Assembly (NCBI RefSeq): GCF_949628215.1
Contig: NC_134288.1
Location: 10,423,682-10,487,681, forward strand
Direction: 5' to 3'
DNA length: 64,000 bases
Origin: Phalacrocorax aristotelis
Lineage: Eukaryota > Chordata > Aves > Suliformes > Phalacrocoracidae
Position numbers and translations under genes: made by a program. Shown here piece by piece: positions 12,001 to 26,100 of this stretch; the first letter of the stretch is position 1; each line of letters opens with the position of its first letter. Below the pieces are notes generated by a model. The model was not told where the DNA came from. It saw only the letters and a list, made by a program, of their open reading frames with translations, and ran no database searches.

Positions 12001-15000
12001 CTGCAGTGATACGGAGAACCTGAATTATTCAGAGCGCTCTGCAATGTTTCTGCCAGATTCAGCATACAGACACACAGGTCAGGGTGTTGTGTTTTGGTTT
12101 TTTTGTTTGCTTGGTTTTGCATTTTGCTGCAACTAGCAGCTACCTCCATGCAGTAAACTTGATGCACATGAAGAGAGTACCAAAGACAGGCTAGAAACCT
12201 GGGCAGCTCAGTAAGCCAGAGGAATGCAGAACACAGGCTAAGCTGATTTCGGCACTAAGAAAGAATTCTGGGGGTGGCATTAGAGCACAAATCTGTAACC
12301 CCTCCAGGTCTGGCTGCAAAAAAAAAGCCTAACATCACTGACTACCACTGCCTAAGGCATCAAAATATCTCCTCAATAAAAACGTCATTAAAAACCCCTC
12401 AATCATAACAAAGAGAATTTTAATACCTTACACCATAACTACAACTTCATTAAAAGCAGTTGGAAAAATTCAGTCATTAACTTGTCAATTACTATTACCT
12501 ACCCTCAAAAATACTCCAGCATCTTTCCAATAAGATGAGTATTTTGATCCAAAGCATCTATCCTCCTTAAAAAGTGATCTTTCCAAAACTGACCATAAAA
12601 GAATGATCTAAATGATCTAACAGTAGGAAACTATTAAAATTTGAGCCTATGTTGTTTTAAGACATCCAATATTAATCTGACAACTGAAATTTTAACCAGC
12701 CTAGTTTTCATTCATGGCTGTAACAAATACTTAAACACCTGCCATAAGTTTTTACGCTGCAACCAGAACTCAGACCATGGCAGATGGATTGGAGACTCAA
12801 TCTCTTCAAAGCAATATCCATTTAAAGGTAAATTACTGCATTCTGTCCCAGTGACTTTTTCAGCTGCCATGCTATAGAGATCATTTCAACACTGCATGCT
12901 TTCAACCTACGTACTAAGACGTCTCTGAGAATCTCCTTCAATATATTTGTTTTCATCCCATAAAAATCTGCAGTTTTTCTAAAATAAAGATATACTGGTA
13001 AGACAAATAGTGAATATCAAGTATAATAAGTAACGTCTTACAAAAAATATGCTTTTCATACACTTTTTGAAGAGCGGGGAAAGAAGTGTTGTAAGGGTCA
13101 GAGTAGACAGCTCAATCTGCACTAGCAGGAGACAGGCAGGGCAGCACAACACAGGGGAGTGCCAGCATTTACCATGCAGCTGCCTTTCAAGCTGGAGCAA
13201 GAGGTTTTTAATACTGGGCTGCAGAAGTTAAAAAGAAGAGTAAAGAATATACAAGAGTTAGTCTCAGTAAGGTTTATCCACCTCTAATGGGAATAGCTGG
13301 GTAGAAAAGCCTAAAAATCAATTAATTCATTGTGCTCTAACATTCAACAGGTATTCTCGGTACAGCCACATTCTGGTTCAGCCTTGTTCCCCTCATCTTT
13401 TCAGTTTGTCTCAGATACACCAAATTCAGGCTCTTTGTTCTAAGAGCTCGTTCTCAGGTCTCTTCTTCTATTATACCTCTTCCCATTCCCTATACTCCTC
13501 TCTCCTATATCATGATACCACTCCTTTGCTTTCCCTGCCTCTATTCCACATTGGCATAATCCTCCTTCGCACCAAACAGCCTCTGTTGCCAACTGGAAAG
13601 CCCTGTTCTTTCTGAACTTGTTCACACTGCCTTTTCTTTATTTCTTCATTAATATTAACATTCAGCGCTAGCCTGCAGATCTTTTTTTCTTCTCTTTGAA
13701 ACACCAGCTCCTCAGGACACATAAACTGATAAAGCATCATGTAAAGCCAGATTTGCAGAACAAAAATCTTAAAGAGTTGCTTAAACACCTGAATCCCAAA
13801 CACAACACCATGCTCAATGTTTTCCTCTTCTCATTATGCAAGACATCTGTTCTGCTACTTGGACTAATATGCTCGCCAAATATCACAACTGAAACAATGG
13901 AATTGTCAGGGTTTTTAAAATTTTTTTTTCCAAAAATCAAGGAAAGATTCTAAGATTTGCATTGAAGAGGTGAAAGAGTTACAGGAAGTCTGGTAGCTTG
14001 CTGAGAAAAAGACTTATTTTTGCAAGTATAAAATAATCTTGTAGTAAGACAATCTGTACATTCACCTACCTTCACTCAGGCGAGTCCAGAGACCTCACCT
14101 GCACAAAATTAGCTGAGAATCCATCTAGACAGAGCTCTTCCTTGCCTCCCTCTGAAGCCTTCTGAAATGTAAACTCACTATATGATCCAACTGTTAAGCA
14201 TCCATGCTTGCCAACAACTTCTGTAATCATAATTTGCTCTCTGGAAACCAAGACAGAAAAAGGGATAGAAAAGGCTTAGGACAGCAGCTGTCTCCAGCCT
14301 TCATGGAGAGCCAGTAGCACAACTCCCTGCAGCAGGCACTGAAATCAGATTGTGTCATTGGAAAATTATGAACTTGAACGTCTCCTCACCACGAGGGAGG
14401 AAACTTGTGCAAAATTAGAGATTTTGATGGGAAAATATTAAAGGAACTTGGAGCTCTGCGGAGTCAGAAGGATACAGTGAAGTCCTGTCCATCTTTCCCA
14501 TGAAGGTCACTACTCTGGTCTTACTTAAGTCCTGAGGCTCTTCTCACAGAATACAACAATTTCCCTACATGTAACTGAAGTAAAGCAAAAAGTTCCCAAA
14601 CTGTTGTGTCTTTAAAACTGACTGTTCTGTTTTGAAAATAATTAGCTTCATTTTACAGTCAATTGGCACACAAAAATTCACTCAGAGCTTTAGGGTGTAA
14701 ACACTCAGAAGATGTGTGGGAGTATTTCCTCAGAAATAAATTCCTGAATCATAAGTACTATGTTTCAACTAACACATTAATAAAACCATCAATAAATTCT
14801 TCAAAGACACCACCCAAGTGACAGAGTTCTCCATTATACAAAGAGGCAAAACCAGCAACATTTTGCTAGCTTCACAGATCTTCTCGTGAAGATAATTGTC
14901 CTCTTTGGCAAGAACATTTTAAACACCACCCAATCGTGTAGTCCGGGCAGTCAGGACGTGTAATCCTGTAAAAAGTTTATTCAGCAACGTTAAAGGAACA

Positions 15001-18000
15001 ACCACCTAAGGAAAGTGAAGATGCACAAGACACAACACTACTACTGAATTTTGTAAGCATCTCTGATATCAAAACTAACAAATAGCACTATGTTTCTTTA
15101 GAAAACCTATGTACTTCAAGAAAGAAGATTAAAATAAAAGGCAGACATGTTATATGGCAACTCTGTGGAGGAAATTCTTCCTGGCTCAGTTATGAAGAAA
15201 GTTATTATTTGTAAGAGCCCATCCTTCAGTTTATTTTGGAGAATTGCTGTTCCAAGTTAATACAGCTTGGTGAGGAAAACATATATATGAATGTTTCACA
15301 GAAGGAATGACAGACTCACATCCTGATCAGCCCAAACAGGATGAGAAAAAAAAAAACCCCAAACCTAATATGTTTTATGCTAATCAGAGAATCCAAATTA
15401 ATAAATTCAAATTAGCATGAAAAGATGGTCCTCATCAAGCTTTGTGCTTGACTGATACCACCCTGCAGAAACCGTGAGCTTAATCACATTCTCAAGCTAG
15501 CATCTCAACTTAGTTTGGATTCTTCTGCAGATCTTATTTGATCATTCTTTCTCAGAGGAAGAAGATATACTCTTCATGGCAGACATTAAGAATCTCAGCT
15601 CTTTCCACGATGTTAGATTACCACTTATAAGATTACTTCAGACACTCCTTTTTAATCCATAGCGCGATCGAATTCAAAGACTCTCAGCAGCGCCCCATGA
15701 GATTCTGGAAACTAATCAACTGATTCAGAGAGAACTTTCTTATCCTTTCAGTTGAAAAAAATATTTTTGAGGCCCCACTGCGTCATACTTAAGTACAGTC
15801 TACTGTATTTGGGACCCTTTAGTACACTCTGCATGTATTGATGAGAACATGTTTCTCACTGAAAGAAGTACCACTACAAAGTGTAAATGAAAGCAGAGTT
15901 TCAGTGACTGCAATGAGTTTTTTTGCAACATTACATAAATGAAGTAAACCTGCATAACACAGGAGGAGGGGAGTATTTTTAATCTGTGAAGTATACTGCC
16001 TCAAAAAGTCACTGAATTAAAAGGGTGATGCAATGGTTACTTGTAAGATCCACCTTCCAAAATGCTGCTCGCATGTTGCTGAAATGCAATACTGCTTCGT
16101 GCAAGGCCAAATGAACATCTTGCACAGTTTCAGGAGGAAGACACTAATGCTGAACTTTTAAGATGGACTCTCCTAAATCAGCTTTTGCATTGCCAGAAGG
16201 TCTGTGTTAGTCCTCCAGTATAGAGGCATTTGCAAATGGTACCCAAATCATCCCACAAGAGCTTTCAGACTTAACAAGCAGCATCTTACAATAACTGAAT
16301 AGATCAGAAAAGTGCATGAGCCTCAAAGAACAGAGTTCTAGGTAACTTTTTTTCTTCTTAGCTACTTATGAAGGAACATTCAACACCAATTTCCTCAGCA
16401 AAGCAGTACCTTTTCATCTTAGCTATGAACAACACAGATAGGGACACTTCGAAATAAATGAGGTAAAGAAGGAGCCCTAGACTATGAAGCCTTTTTTAAA
16501 GACTGAAGCCTGACACTACTAAATCAAAGACAACTTCAAGCTGAAATTTAAACACATCCCAAATACTCATTACACAGTGCAGACACCTGCCATTATCCGT
16601 TTTCACACAAGAAAATCAATTTTTTTTTCACACATAGGAGCTAAGTTTGCAACACCTCTAACCTAATTCTGAATTCTAGCAGGGAAGTGAAGGACCTGGG
16701 GTACCAATAATCAACCTAAGCAGAACCTTGTAACTTGGCAACTTGGGAGATGGAGCAGTTCGCAAGAGGGTTGCTTCCACCTGCTGGAGATGGGAAATAT
16801 GAATGTGAGACCAAGAGACCCTACTGACCATAGGGACCAAGACAGTGATGGTTGGGAGTAGTGGGGATGCTTTCACTTCGCACTGAAAGAGAAGCAATCT
16901 CACCCAAGCGACCAACTCTGATTTCACCCAAACCACACATCCACACACGCAAGCGCACAATAGACTTGCTGCTGACAAGATGTCCAAGTGTTAACTGAAA
17001 CTGAACATGCACCTGTCTCAAATCCTCTGAAATCATAGCAAAAAAAAACCCCCAAAGAAAATTCAACCTAAAATGCATGCAGGGCTCCTCCTGTGTGCTT
17101 CCCCACAGCACGCAGACACACACCCATCCCATGAGCTCAGGCCCCACAGTGCACAGAAACATCCCTTTCCAGCAGGGCAGAAAGGAGAATTTCATCCCTG
17201 CTCACCTCTCCAGATAGCCAACATGGGGAAACCATGAGCAGCTCAGACTCAAAACATCCTCCATGCTTAGCATGGTTACTTTGACTCTGCACACACTGCT
17301 CTTGGAGCAGCAGCCAGACTGGCTGGCCACTGCCAACATACGCAGCCCCTGTGCCTGTTCAGTTTGGGCTTTCCTCTCATTTCAGAGAGTGAGAAGTGTT
17401 GCTATTCAGCTTTTCCTTTAGCTTTACAAGCACTAGTGGAATATTGAAACTACTTGCCCAACCACCACCACTACCCCGCTTCCCCTTTCCCATCATTAGA
17501 ACACCTCTTTTATCGGAAACCGCATTCAAGACAAGATTTGGAACAAATAATTTGATTGTGCCTGCTGATGTGCTGTCTCAGCACTGCGCTGAGTCAACAC
17601 CCGAAGTCATCTTCCTCTCATCTGCAAAGAGTTGTTAAGAAAAAGGCCACTTTCATTTAATTCCTTAATTCCTAATTCTTAAGTAATCTAGACATCATTC
17701 AGCTTTCAGTAATACAATATCTTGTATTTTGCGCTGGTTTTAGTAATTTAAAGGCACTTAATCACTAGCTGGATTGCCTAGACGATCAGAGTTGTAGTTC
17801 TGTTTCTGCAGTCACTCCAACACATGTGGTTTGCTTCACACACCTGTCCAAACCCCGGACACCTCACAGACAGTACAAGCAATTCAGTTGTTTTTATGGG
17901 ATGCTGCAAAAGTGAAAAATATTTGTGTGTGGATAGCATACCAGGCAATCCACTGCATCTTCGTTCACAACAATCCTAAAGTACATGCCTTATAAAACCA

Positions 18001-19180
18001 GGATTCGTCATAAATCACTGTTATAAATTATCTCGCATTTTTCTCCTAACAGACTTTGTTTAGATTTTATCATCAGCCAATTAGAATAATTACATGCAAG
18101 CTTGCTGCAGCAGATAACTGTAAAATATAATAAATCTAAAGACATTTGTAGAGAGTTACCCGTTCCATGAAAACCACATTTAAATTTCAATATATAAGCA
18201 ACTTAAACATCCTTTTTCAGCCCATAAAGACTCTTCAGACTTTCAGTACTATTTATATTGCTTTTTTCATCTGAATTGGCAACATAAGGGTATATAATCT
18301 CACACACCCTTCTCCTGGCCGACTTGGGTTCTGGTATGCAATGAAACACAGGCTAACTCACAGCACAGACTTTCTTCAAGTCAGCCTGAGGGTGTTTAAT
18401 ACCACAGTCCCTTAAAGTCCTTAGGAAAAAAACATCCAAGCCCCTACCTCAGTAGCATTCCTGAATCTATTAGTTGCCAGTGTTTAATGAATCAAATAGG
18501 ACAGTTATCTTGAGACAGAAAAATAACTACCGAAGATTTAAAAGAAATCAAGAAAACATTTTTCTCCCTGGCCGTACTCTTTAAAAGCAGCCACTCGTCT
18601 CAGACTACAAGTAGTCACACATCAAATTACATTTTAAGCCTTAGTAGTACCTCAAAAAAACAATTATTCTTAAGAGTTACCAAACACTTATCTTGCCATT
18701 ACCAGCAGCAAGCCATGGCGGTTTTTGTACACGTGAGAAAGTGACACCTGAATATCAGGAAGTACTGAAGATAGTATCGTTAAGACTAAATTACACCTCT
18801 GTGTGGTGTAATTACATCATCAATATACCGTGCAAGGAAAATTCTTCCACCTTGACATCAGTTTGCACACCTGCTAAAATATATTCCAACCTTTTCTCTC
18901 ATTAATTCTAACAATTATAATGGTGTTTTGGGGGTGATTTAAGCCGCTTTATGTTCAAGGACAAAACAAAACTACCAACTTCTTTCACAGGAGAACCACC
19001 CCACAATTGCTGGGACACTGAGGACCAGTGCTCGGTTCTTCTGAATTGTTGGCAACACAAGTTTCTACGTTTTTAAGTTTCTGGCAAGCTAATATATTTC
19101 AGAGACTGGTAAGATCATGCTGTAAACAGATCTAATTAATATTTTTAATTTCAACCACAAAAATCAGAAGAATGACTTAC

Positions 19181-20117
19181 TTGAGTCTCGACTGCTGTAG
19201 GGCCATCCTGAGGCAGGTAAAAAAGATGGCATCGGAGAACTTGCCCTGCTGTCATCCTCCACTTGCTGCGTGATATGCCGCACAGTTTCTTTGTTTTTTC
19301 GGTTCTTCCTGCGCCCAGTGGGCTGCCAGCCATCCCCTACTCCTTGTTCTGAGAATGCATTCTGTATTGCACTATCCTTGGCAGAATGTAGTTCACTCCC
19401 TCCATAATGTGATGGCGAAACCTGTTCCTCTTTGATACGTAAAGACCCATAGCCCATGTCACTAGACCAAAGAGACTGGGATGAAATGTCTTCGTGGCTG
19501 TCTGTTTTTGGTTCTTGATCCTCTTTTCCATAACTACTCCCTCCTTCGTGGCAGCTGGCAATAGCTGAATCTCCAGAAGAGTTTGCTGGACTTGTTCGCC
19601 GAGCTAACCAGGGAGATATACTCCTGCCAGCCACGACTGCTGAAATCAAAGCATCAGTACTACTGCTGGAAGGGGCTCCAAGTTCATAATCAACAAGGTC
19701 ATCTGAGGCATCAGACTTTATGCTTATGTCAAGAGCTGCTTTTATGAAGTTGTGACAGGCTTGTACGATATCTGTCATTTGCAGATAGCTAGCAGCTGAC
19801 ATCACCTCAATGACGTTTCTGCTAGTCAGTGCTAGGTGAGCAGAATACATGAAGTCAATGATTGCTTTGAAGCCTTGTGCAGTTACAATGTCTAAATGGG
19901 TGACTGTGGCCTGGTCAGAGGTTTTCTGTACCTGGCAGTACAGCGTTTTGAAGTAGCGACTACTCCCAAGCAGAACATTTTTGTGAGCCTTAAATATCTT
20001 CCCCTCTACTATAATGCAAACGTCACAGAGGATGCCGTGTTGTCTCTGCTCATTAAGCTCACGCAGCAGATGACGGTAGTGGGAAGCAATCTCCATATCT
20101 TCTTTTCGGTTATTCAT
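19181..20117 (-). CDS. ZBTB46: ZBTB46 coding exon 2 (start codon and BTB/POZ domain, residues 1-313)
   Basis: This exon encodes the N-terminal half of ZBTB46, a nuclear BTB-zinc-finger repressor. The start is [10 protein letters not shown], at 20,117. The BTB/POZ dimerisation domain spans about residues 20-125, with [11 protein letters not shown] at 30-40, the [15 protein letters not shown] motif at 42-56 and YSAHLALT at 91-98. It is followed by a Ser-rich linker, the motif IKEEQVSP (228-235) and a basic patch [10 protein letters not shown] (268-277) that is a likely nuclear-localisation signal. The donor GTAAGT at 19,180-19,175 leaves one base (phase 1), which pairs exactly with exon 3. A further ATG at 20,156 lies upstream of the splice acceptor, so it is intronic. 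There are no frameshifts. Confidence 0.97.
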
Positions 20118-20150
20118 TTGGAAATCTTTGTGCTTCCTCTTCCACAAGTC
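20118..20150 (-). other. ZBTB46: ZBTB46 exon 2, 5' untranslated part
   Basis: The 33 nt between the splice acceptor (CCCATGCAG ending at 20,151) and the start codon are open in the coding frame. If exon 1 ends at 36,738, that frame meets an in-frame TGA at 36,797-36,795 with no ATG after it. Met at 20,117 is then the first usable start. Confidence 0.8.
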
Positions 20151-23100
20151 CTGCATGGGGAAGGAAATGACAGTATTACAAAATCCAGTACAAGCATACT
20201 GATGTGTTTTTCAAAGACTGAGGCAAACCCCAAGTGGTACCAAATTAAGTAACAGGTTCATCTTGAAAAAATGCCACAAAATACAACTACTACCTAGAAA
20301 GACGGAGCATTCATTACACAATGCAGCTTATTTTTACCAGACTTCAAATAATTTACATTAAAAGGGAGTAGATTTGAAGCTCAATCCTCCAGTGGCTCAT
20401 AACATCCCAGAGAAACATTTCTTTAAATTACTACAGACTTGTAAGAAAACCTGTCTTAAGTTACTCGGGAAAAACAGCTGTCAGCTTTTACTGTTTGGGT
20501 TCAGTAAAGCTTGGTTTTGAAAGAGGTACTAAACTTGAAACCATGCTGATGGAGACAAACTATTGAAGAGTACTCTGTAACATAATTTCCTCAAGGGAAC
20601 AAGCATTATGCGTAGCACACTGAATAACTGAAATCCTCAAACAGCAAAAGCCAATTGAAACCAGCTATTTCCCTTGCTATATTGCTGTTGAGGGGCTATA
20701 AATACTGTTTTCAAGTCAGAAAAGCAATAGGCAAATCCAAGACCACAGATCACAAAATTTTAAGGCCCCACCCAAACTAAACTGGCAATAGATCAAAATA
20801 CAAAATTAATGTTATTTGGAGCTTAACTGCTTACAAGCACAAGATTCTTAACTTTACAATAAGATGTTTTATTTCCTTGGCTTTACATGTCCAAGTTTAC
20901 CCCACAACCACCCTAAGATATTGGGCAGAGGAATTCTAATAATCACCTAAGCATTCACATTCAGAAAGGGTGCTTATGACCAAAACAAAGCATCCATCAG
21001 GCTGACAAAAATTCACAGGACTTTTGATCATCTTTCATAAAATACCGATATGAGAGAAGTAATACACCAACACGGACGAGTGCATACACACATTTCTCAG
21101 CCCTACCATGCAGTTTCGTCTGTTGTCCACTAAGCATCATCGGAAACTCCCTGACATTCATCTCCCAAGGTAACACTCCACTGGTATCAGGCATGTCAAG
21201 ATATTGTGTCTCTTGGGTGAGATGACTTCAAGCTGACAACACTCAAGGTGTTAAGGATGGAAGCTGGCAGCACCAGAACAGATCAATGAAGTACTCTCCG
21301 CGACACCGTACCTCAGCAGTTGCTACCTTTACAACTCCATACTCGCCTTAGCTGCAACACCTTTACAAATTCCTTGGCATTAATTTCTGCCATTTTACCT
21401 AGCTTATACTGCTTATTCAGAAGTTACTATCAATATTTGTGTATCACGTAAGAGTGGCTTAATGGTCCAGCTAATTAAGAGCACCAGCTGCCACACAATG
21501 TGAAGGATATCTACTCCTTTCTCTCAAAAACTTGAATTTGTTCTGATATAAGAAGTTCCAACTGTATAATTGATACATGGGTCCACACATCAACATACAA
21601 CTATAAAATTGGTATCTGCTGACAAGATCAAACTCCAAATGTAATTATGGGCAGGCACACCCATCAGAAGCCTGGATTTAGGCTACTGGTGGTTGCTGAT
21701 AAAACCAAAATCACTGTACTTCTGAGGTCTTATGGTCTTGAAGGATACATAGTTAAATATAAGCACTGTCAGTAAGGAGGCTGATGTGAACTTAAAGCAA
21801 CTTTCTAACATACATAGAGTTCAAACACAAATTCAGTCCCATCTGTTTAAATCAGCTCACAGCAGTGGCTGTCCTACGGCAGCCATGATTAAGAAAGTTT
21901 CCTGACACATGGAAGTAGGTTTCCTGTACTGTGGAATACAGACCCATAAGACCTCTGCCCGCTTCCCCTAGTCTGTGCTATTACTACCATCTGTGTGTGC
22001 AAAATAGCTACAGTTTAGCCAACACCACTGGCTAGAAAAGAGCCTCTCAGCCCACAGAACATAACATGACACAGGACCTTTCTTCTAAAGAGCCACCTGA
22101 TGTTTCAAAAGTTCAAGTTATGCAGGATTGCCTGCACAAGCTTCTCCAGTTCTGCAAGAATGTAGCTGTCTCTTCAGCAGTGTCAGAAATGCTAATTTGC
22201 AAGACCATCTGGTCCTCGATCATTGAGAAGCATTTGCTTCCCTCAAGAAAGGAAGGGCCATCTTCCTGCAACAAAAACAGGCTGAACTGGTGTTCACCTA
22301 CTTCAAATCCATACAGCTTTTCTGCACAATTAAGAACAGAACACATGAAGAACCAATCCTTTTTTCATTTGAGCTGGAAGAGGTCAATAATAGCATAGCT
22401 CTAAACTATCTGAACAACACTACCTATTTATCTTCGAAATCTGTCCAGAGACTTCAAATCAAATTCTCACAGAGAAGCCATCTCCATCTCAAATAAATAA
22501 ATAAAAATCAAACCAGGAATCAGAGTCAGGAAGTAAGGCAGGGTGGGGTGGGCAAAAGAAGAATTTATTTTTCAGGTGTTTGGCCTGAAAAGGTTGTAAG
22601 GGAACCAGCCAGCACAGCAGCTCTCTAACCCAGGCTGTGAAGGTGGCTGCCACCACTTCCAATGTCTTCATGTTTGAGAGAACCACCTCTTAAGGCAGAA
22701 TGACAGTTCAGTTTTGTCTTTATTCCAGAAACCACTACTGCATCTACTTTTAGGAGCTGAAGAGTCAGCTCAGTCCCCTCAGGAAATATGAATTGCCACA
22801 TAGGATAAAGTGAGTTGTCCATCACCAATCCTGTCTTCAACAGCTGCCATATCCACATGATTCAAAGGAAGACGCAAGAAAATCTCACAGCATGCAATTA
22901 CGAAGCAATCAGAAGGTTTCAGATACGGCATTTCCTTTTGCTGTTCCTCCAGAGGTATCAAAATCCATATTCCAATGCAGCATCTCCTTGGAATTGGGGA
23001 GAGGAAGAAAAAAAGTCTCCTGCAAGGATAACTTTATCTTCCTCAATTTATCACAGATTAGCTTCAGGAATATTTGTCAATGTTGTCACCTGCTTTTCTG

Positions 23101-26100
23101 AATTTATGCAACAACAGCTTTTCTTCAATGTTTTTCACCTGGAAATTACACCAATTCCTTGAGATTTTATTTTACTATTTCATATGTTTATTCAGCTTAG
23201 TTCAGTGGGCTGGGCTCCCCTCGCTGTTAGTAAGTCTATTTTAGATACACCTTGTTCTTTGTTTAAGCTGCCCACAGCAGAAACCCAGATTAAAACATTT
23301 GTCTCTTGCTACTTTTGGTGTATACTGGACCCATTTGAGGTTCAGAGATTGACTAATCTGATGCTGTTTAGGATGAAGCACTTGCTAGCCTCTTTAGGAA
23401 ACAGCTTCCCTCTGACTTTATTTCCTATCAAGGGATTTTCAACTAAACACACACACACAAAAGAAAAAAAAAAAATCTACACAAGATTCCTTACTGGCCT
23501 CCCTCCCACCCACCAAGCTCTTGACAGAACACACCCTCCAGGCAAGCCATGGATGAACAAAAGCGTGTCATTACAGTAAGATCATTCAGTCCTTGTATCT
23601 TACTTGCCTGTATTTCCAAGGACACTGGGGACAAGAGCAGAGGGTGGGTAGGGACATTTTGGACAAGAACTAAAAAATACCTGATGTTCTAAAATATGAT
23701 GAGTACAGGAAAACAAGTAAAAATAATGACAATATACATTCCTCTATGGAAACAGAAGACAACTTGTCCTGTTCCGAAGTACTTTAAGCATAAAGAAATA
23801 GAGATGAATGGGGAAGACGCACATCAAAGAGCAGCATCCTTTCCACAGACAGGTGGACACATTATAGCTCTTCCAAGTATGCAAGCAATGATGTGGATGC
23901 TCCAGTGTTCAGTCAGATCAGTAAAATTTCACATCTTCCAAACCAGCAATTATTATTGTAGATGTCTTGATCTTCCTCTGTCTAAAGGTCTGCTACCTCA
24001 TACACATCGTTCCACATTCAACATTTGTCACAGCATTGTACCTTTTAAATGAGAGGTCTTCAGGGGAGAAAATTAAATATGCCTCAAATTCAGAGGAATT
24101 AATTAGTTTTCTGTCTACCCATGTCAAACCAGAACATCCGTTTAATGTCAAGGATCACTAGGGAATTAATCCAAGTTAAATTTAAGGCAATTTGCTAGTA
24201 GTTAAAAATTCAGGAAGCTTCAAAACTCTGTGCTCTTGTGTTCCAATTTTAAATGCTGTTTTGTGGCTTGTTGTTTGGGGCTTTTTTCCCTTTTCCTGCT
24301 AATTTATCTCCACTTAAAAGATGTTGTGGAGAGATTTCTTCAGAAAAGCAGTACCCTTCAAACTTCCAGTAGAAGTATGGTAAAGATGGAATAAACTGTA
24401 GAGATTCTTTTAGAAACAGACCTTGAAGATCAGTGATATATTTTCTGTTTTATCTCCGGTCTTTTTAGTACACTGAAGGATTTCAAAGTTGAGCACCTAC
24501 TAAAATCCTTTAGGCCTGGGCCTGCAATGACAGCACATGGCCACAACACAGCTTTCCAAGAAGCCAAAGACCCATGAAAGCTCATCTGTAGATTTTCCAC
24601 AAAATAAATTGCAGCAGGTCAGGCTTCCTTCCTAAGTCAATTCGCAGACAGTACAGTAATTCAAAAGTCTATTTCCAAAAATAACTAAAAAAAATTGTCA
24701 CTAAACAAACAACACTTGCACTTTTTGTAACAGCAAAAAGAGCAAAAAAGAACAAAATATGAACAGATTTAATAATCACTTTCATGCAAACTTCTGTCAT
24801 GATACAGGCCAGCTTTTTATTTTTCATCTTGTAAAAAACCTGGTCTTAAAAGTAAGCATTAATAATTTATATAATCTTTAACCCTAGCTAGACTGAACCT
24901 AGTTCTACAAATATAGCATCTATGAAAACTGTTTATTTTACATTCTCACTACAGTTATTTGAACATTAAAGCATCACCCAATGACATAATAAAGAGTCTA
25001 ATTAAACACCATCCTCACCTAGTGTTGGAAAGGATTTAAAAGGAGTAACCAGTAATACTTCCAAAGCCAACCTCTCAGCAGACATACCCATAACAGGTCT
25101 CCTGACCAAAATCTTAACACCAGTAAAATTAAGGGGTACGAATTTGTTGCATCCAAAACTCAGGGCATTATTTGAATTTTGACAAAAAGCCACAGACAAG
25201 AAATGGGGTATACAGATGAAAGCCTCTACAGTACAGTCCCTTGGGGAATAGTGGGGACAAAAATAAACGCCCTTCACTCAGAAGGAAAATGGGGGGGGGG
25301 GCGGGGGGACAGACAACAAAAACAAAAAAACCCACCACAACACAGGACTACAGGGGCGTTTCAGGTTTTTGTTGTTAGTAGTGGTTTTTTGTTTGTTTGT
25401 TTACTTTTTGCTCTCTCAGAATGTAAGAGAACCAAAAATTTACACAACATTTAGTCTGTTATAATTTTCTAAACATGTTTCCACACTTAACACTCAGGAC
25501 ACAAGTTATGAGTACCAAAATAGGCACTAGTGCACTCCTTCACCAGTCACTCTACGCTCCCTAGAGAAAACAGGCCAACTGGAATTTAACCAAAAATGTG
25601 TTGTTTCCTCCCCCCTCTCCCTTCAGAGAAAAGTAAAAACAAATTAAGGAAGAACTCAAATTCACTCCAATGGTTTGTTATATAAAAACCCAACAAACAC
25701 ACCCCACTTCTCTGCTTCCCCTGTGTCCTCTCCATGTCTCCACTCCCAAGACATTCCAACATTTTTTAAATTCCTCTGCAAAGGAGCTCTGTAAGGTGAG
25801 ATCGGGCTCGTAATGCCTCCTTGCACAACAAGACACAGTGTGTATACAAGTTTCACTTTTATCCAATTAAAGACAACAGAAATGCTTAGGATTCCTCTTA
25901 CCCATGTGCCCTACACCAAAAAGAATGGAGAACAAAACACCCCAAGGTAACCTTAGCAACTGAAAAGGACAGTACCTGTACTTATTCTGCTTCCTTGCAC
26001 ATTCAGGAGAAGACTCGGAATATTAACTCCCTGCAAAGACACCGCTCACAAGCTTTACAAGTACATATCTCCAGAAGTGTGTTTGAAGAAGAGCACACAA

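Larger units (their letters stand above)
1827..19180 (-). other. ZBTB46: ZBTB46 intron 2
   Basis: This 17.4 kb intron lies between exons 2 and 3, with donor GTAAGT at 19,180-19,175 and acceptor CAG at 1,829-1,827. The sequence is AT-rich and holds three CR1 LINE fragments (2,457-3,064, 6,400-6,499 and 8,256-9,035) and one MIR-like SINE remnant (about 4,034-4,140). Small open frames occur on both strands, but none has a recognisable domain. From 9,040 to 19,180 I see only unique AT-rich DNA with short homopolymer runs. Confidence 0.85.

Noticed and set aside
20118..20156. ATG at 20,156 giving a 13-residue N-terminal extension of ZBTB46
   Set aside because: The ATG lies upstream of the splice acceptor (CCCATGCAG|G), so it is intronic. 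The family start MNNRKEDM at 20,117 fits.
22060..23560. Cluster of open frames on both strands of ZBTB46 intron 1
   Set aside because: They are short (up to 131 codons), unlike any family I know, and lack splice or promoter context. An unrecognised old repeat is possible but cannot be shown.
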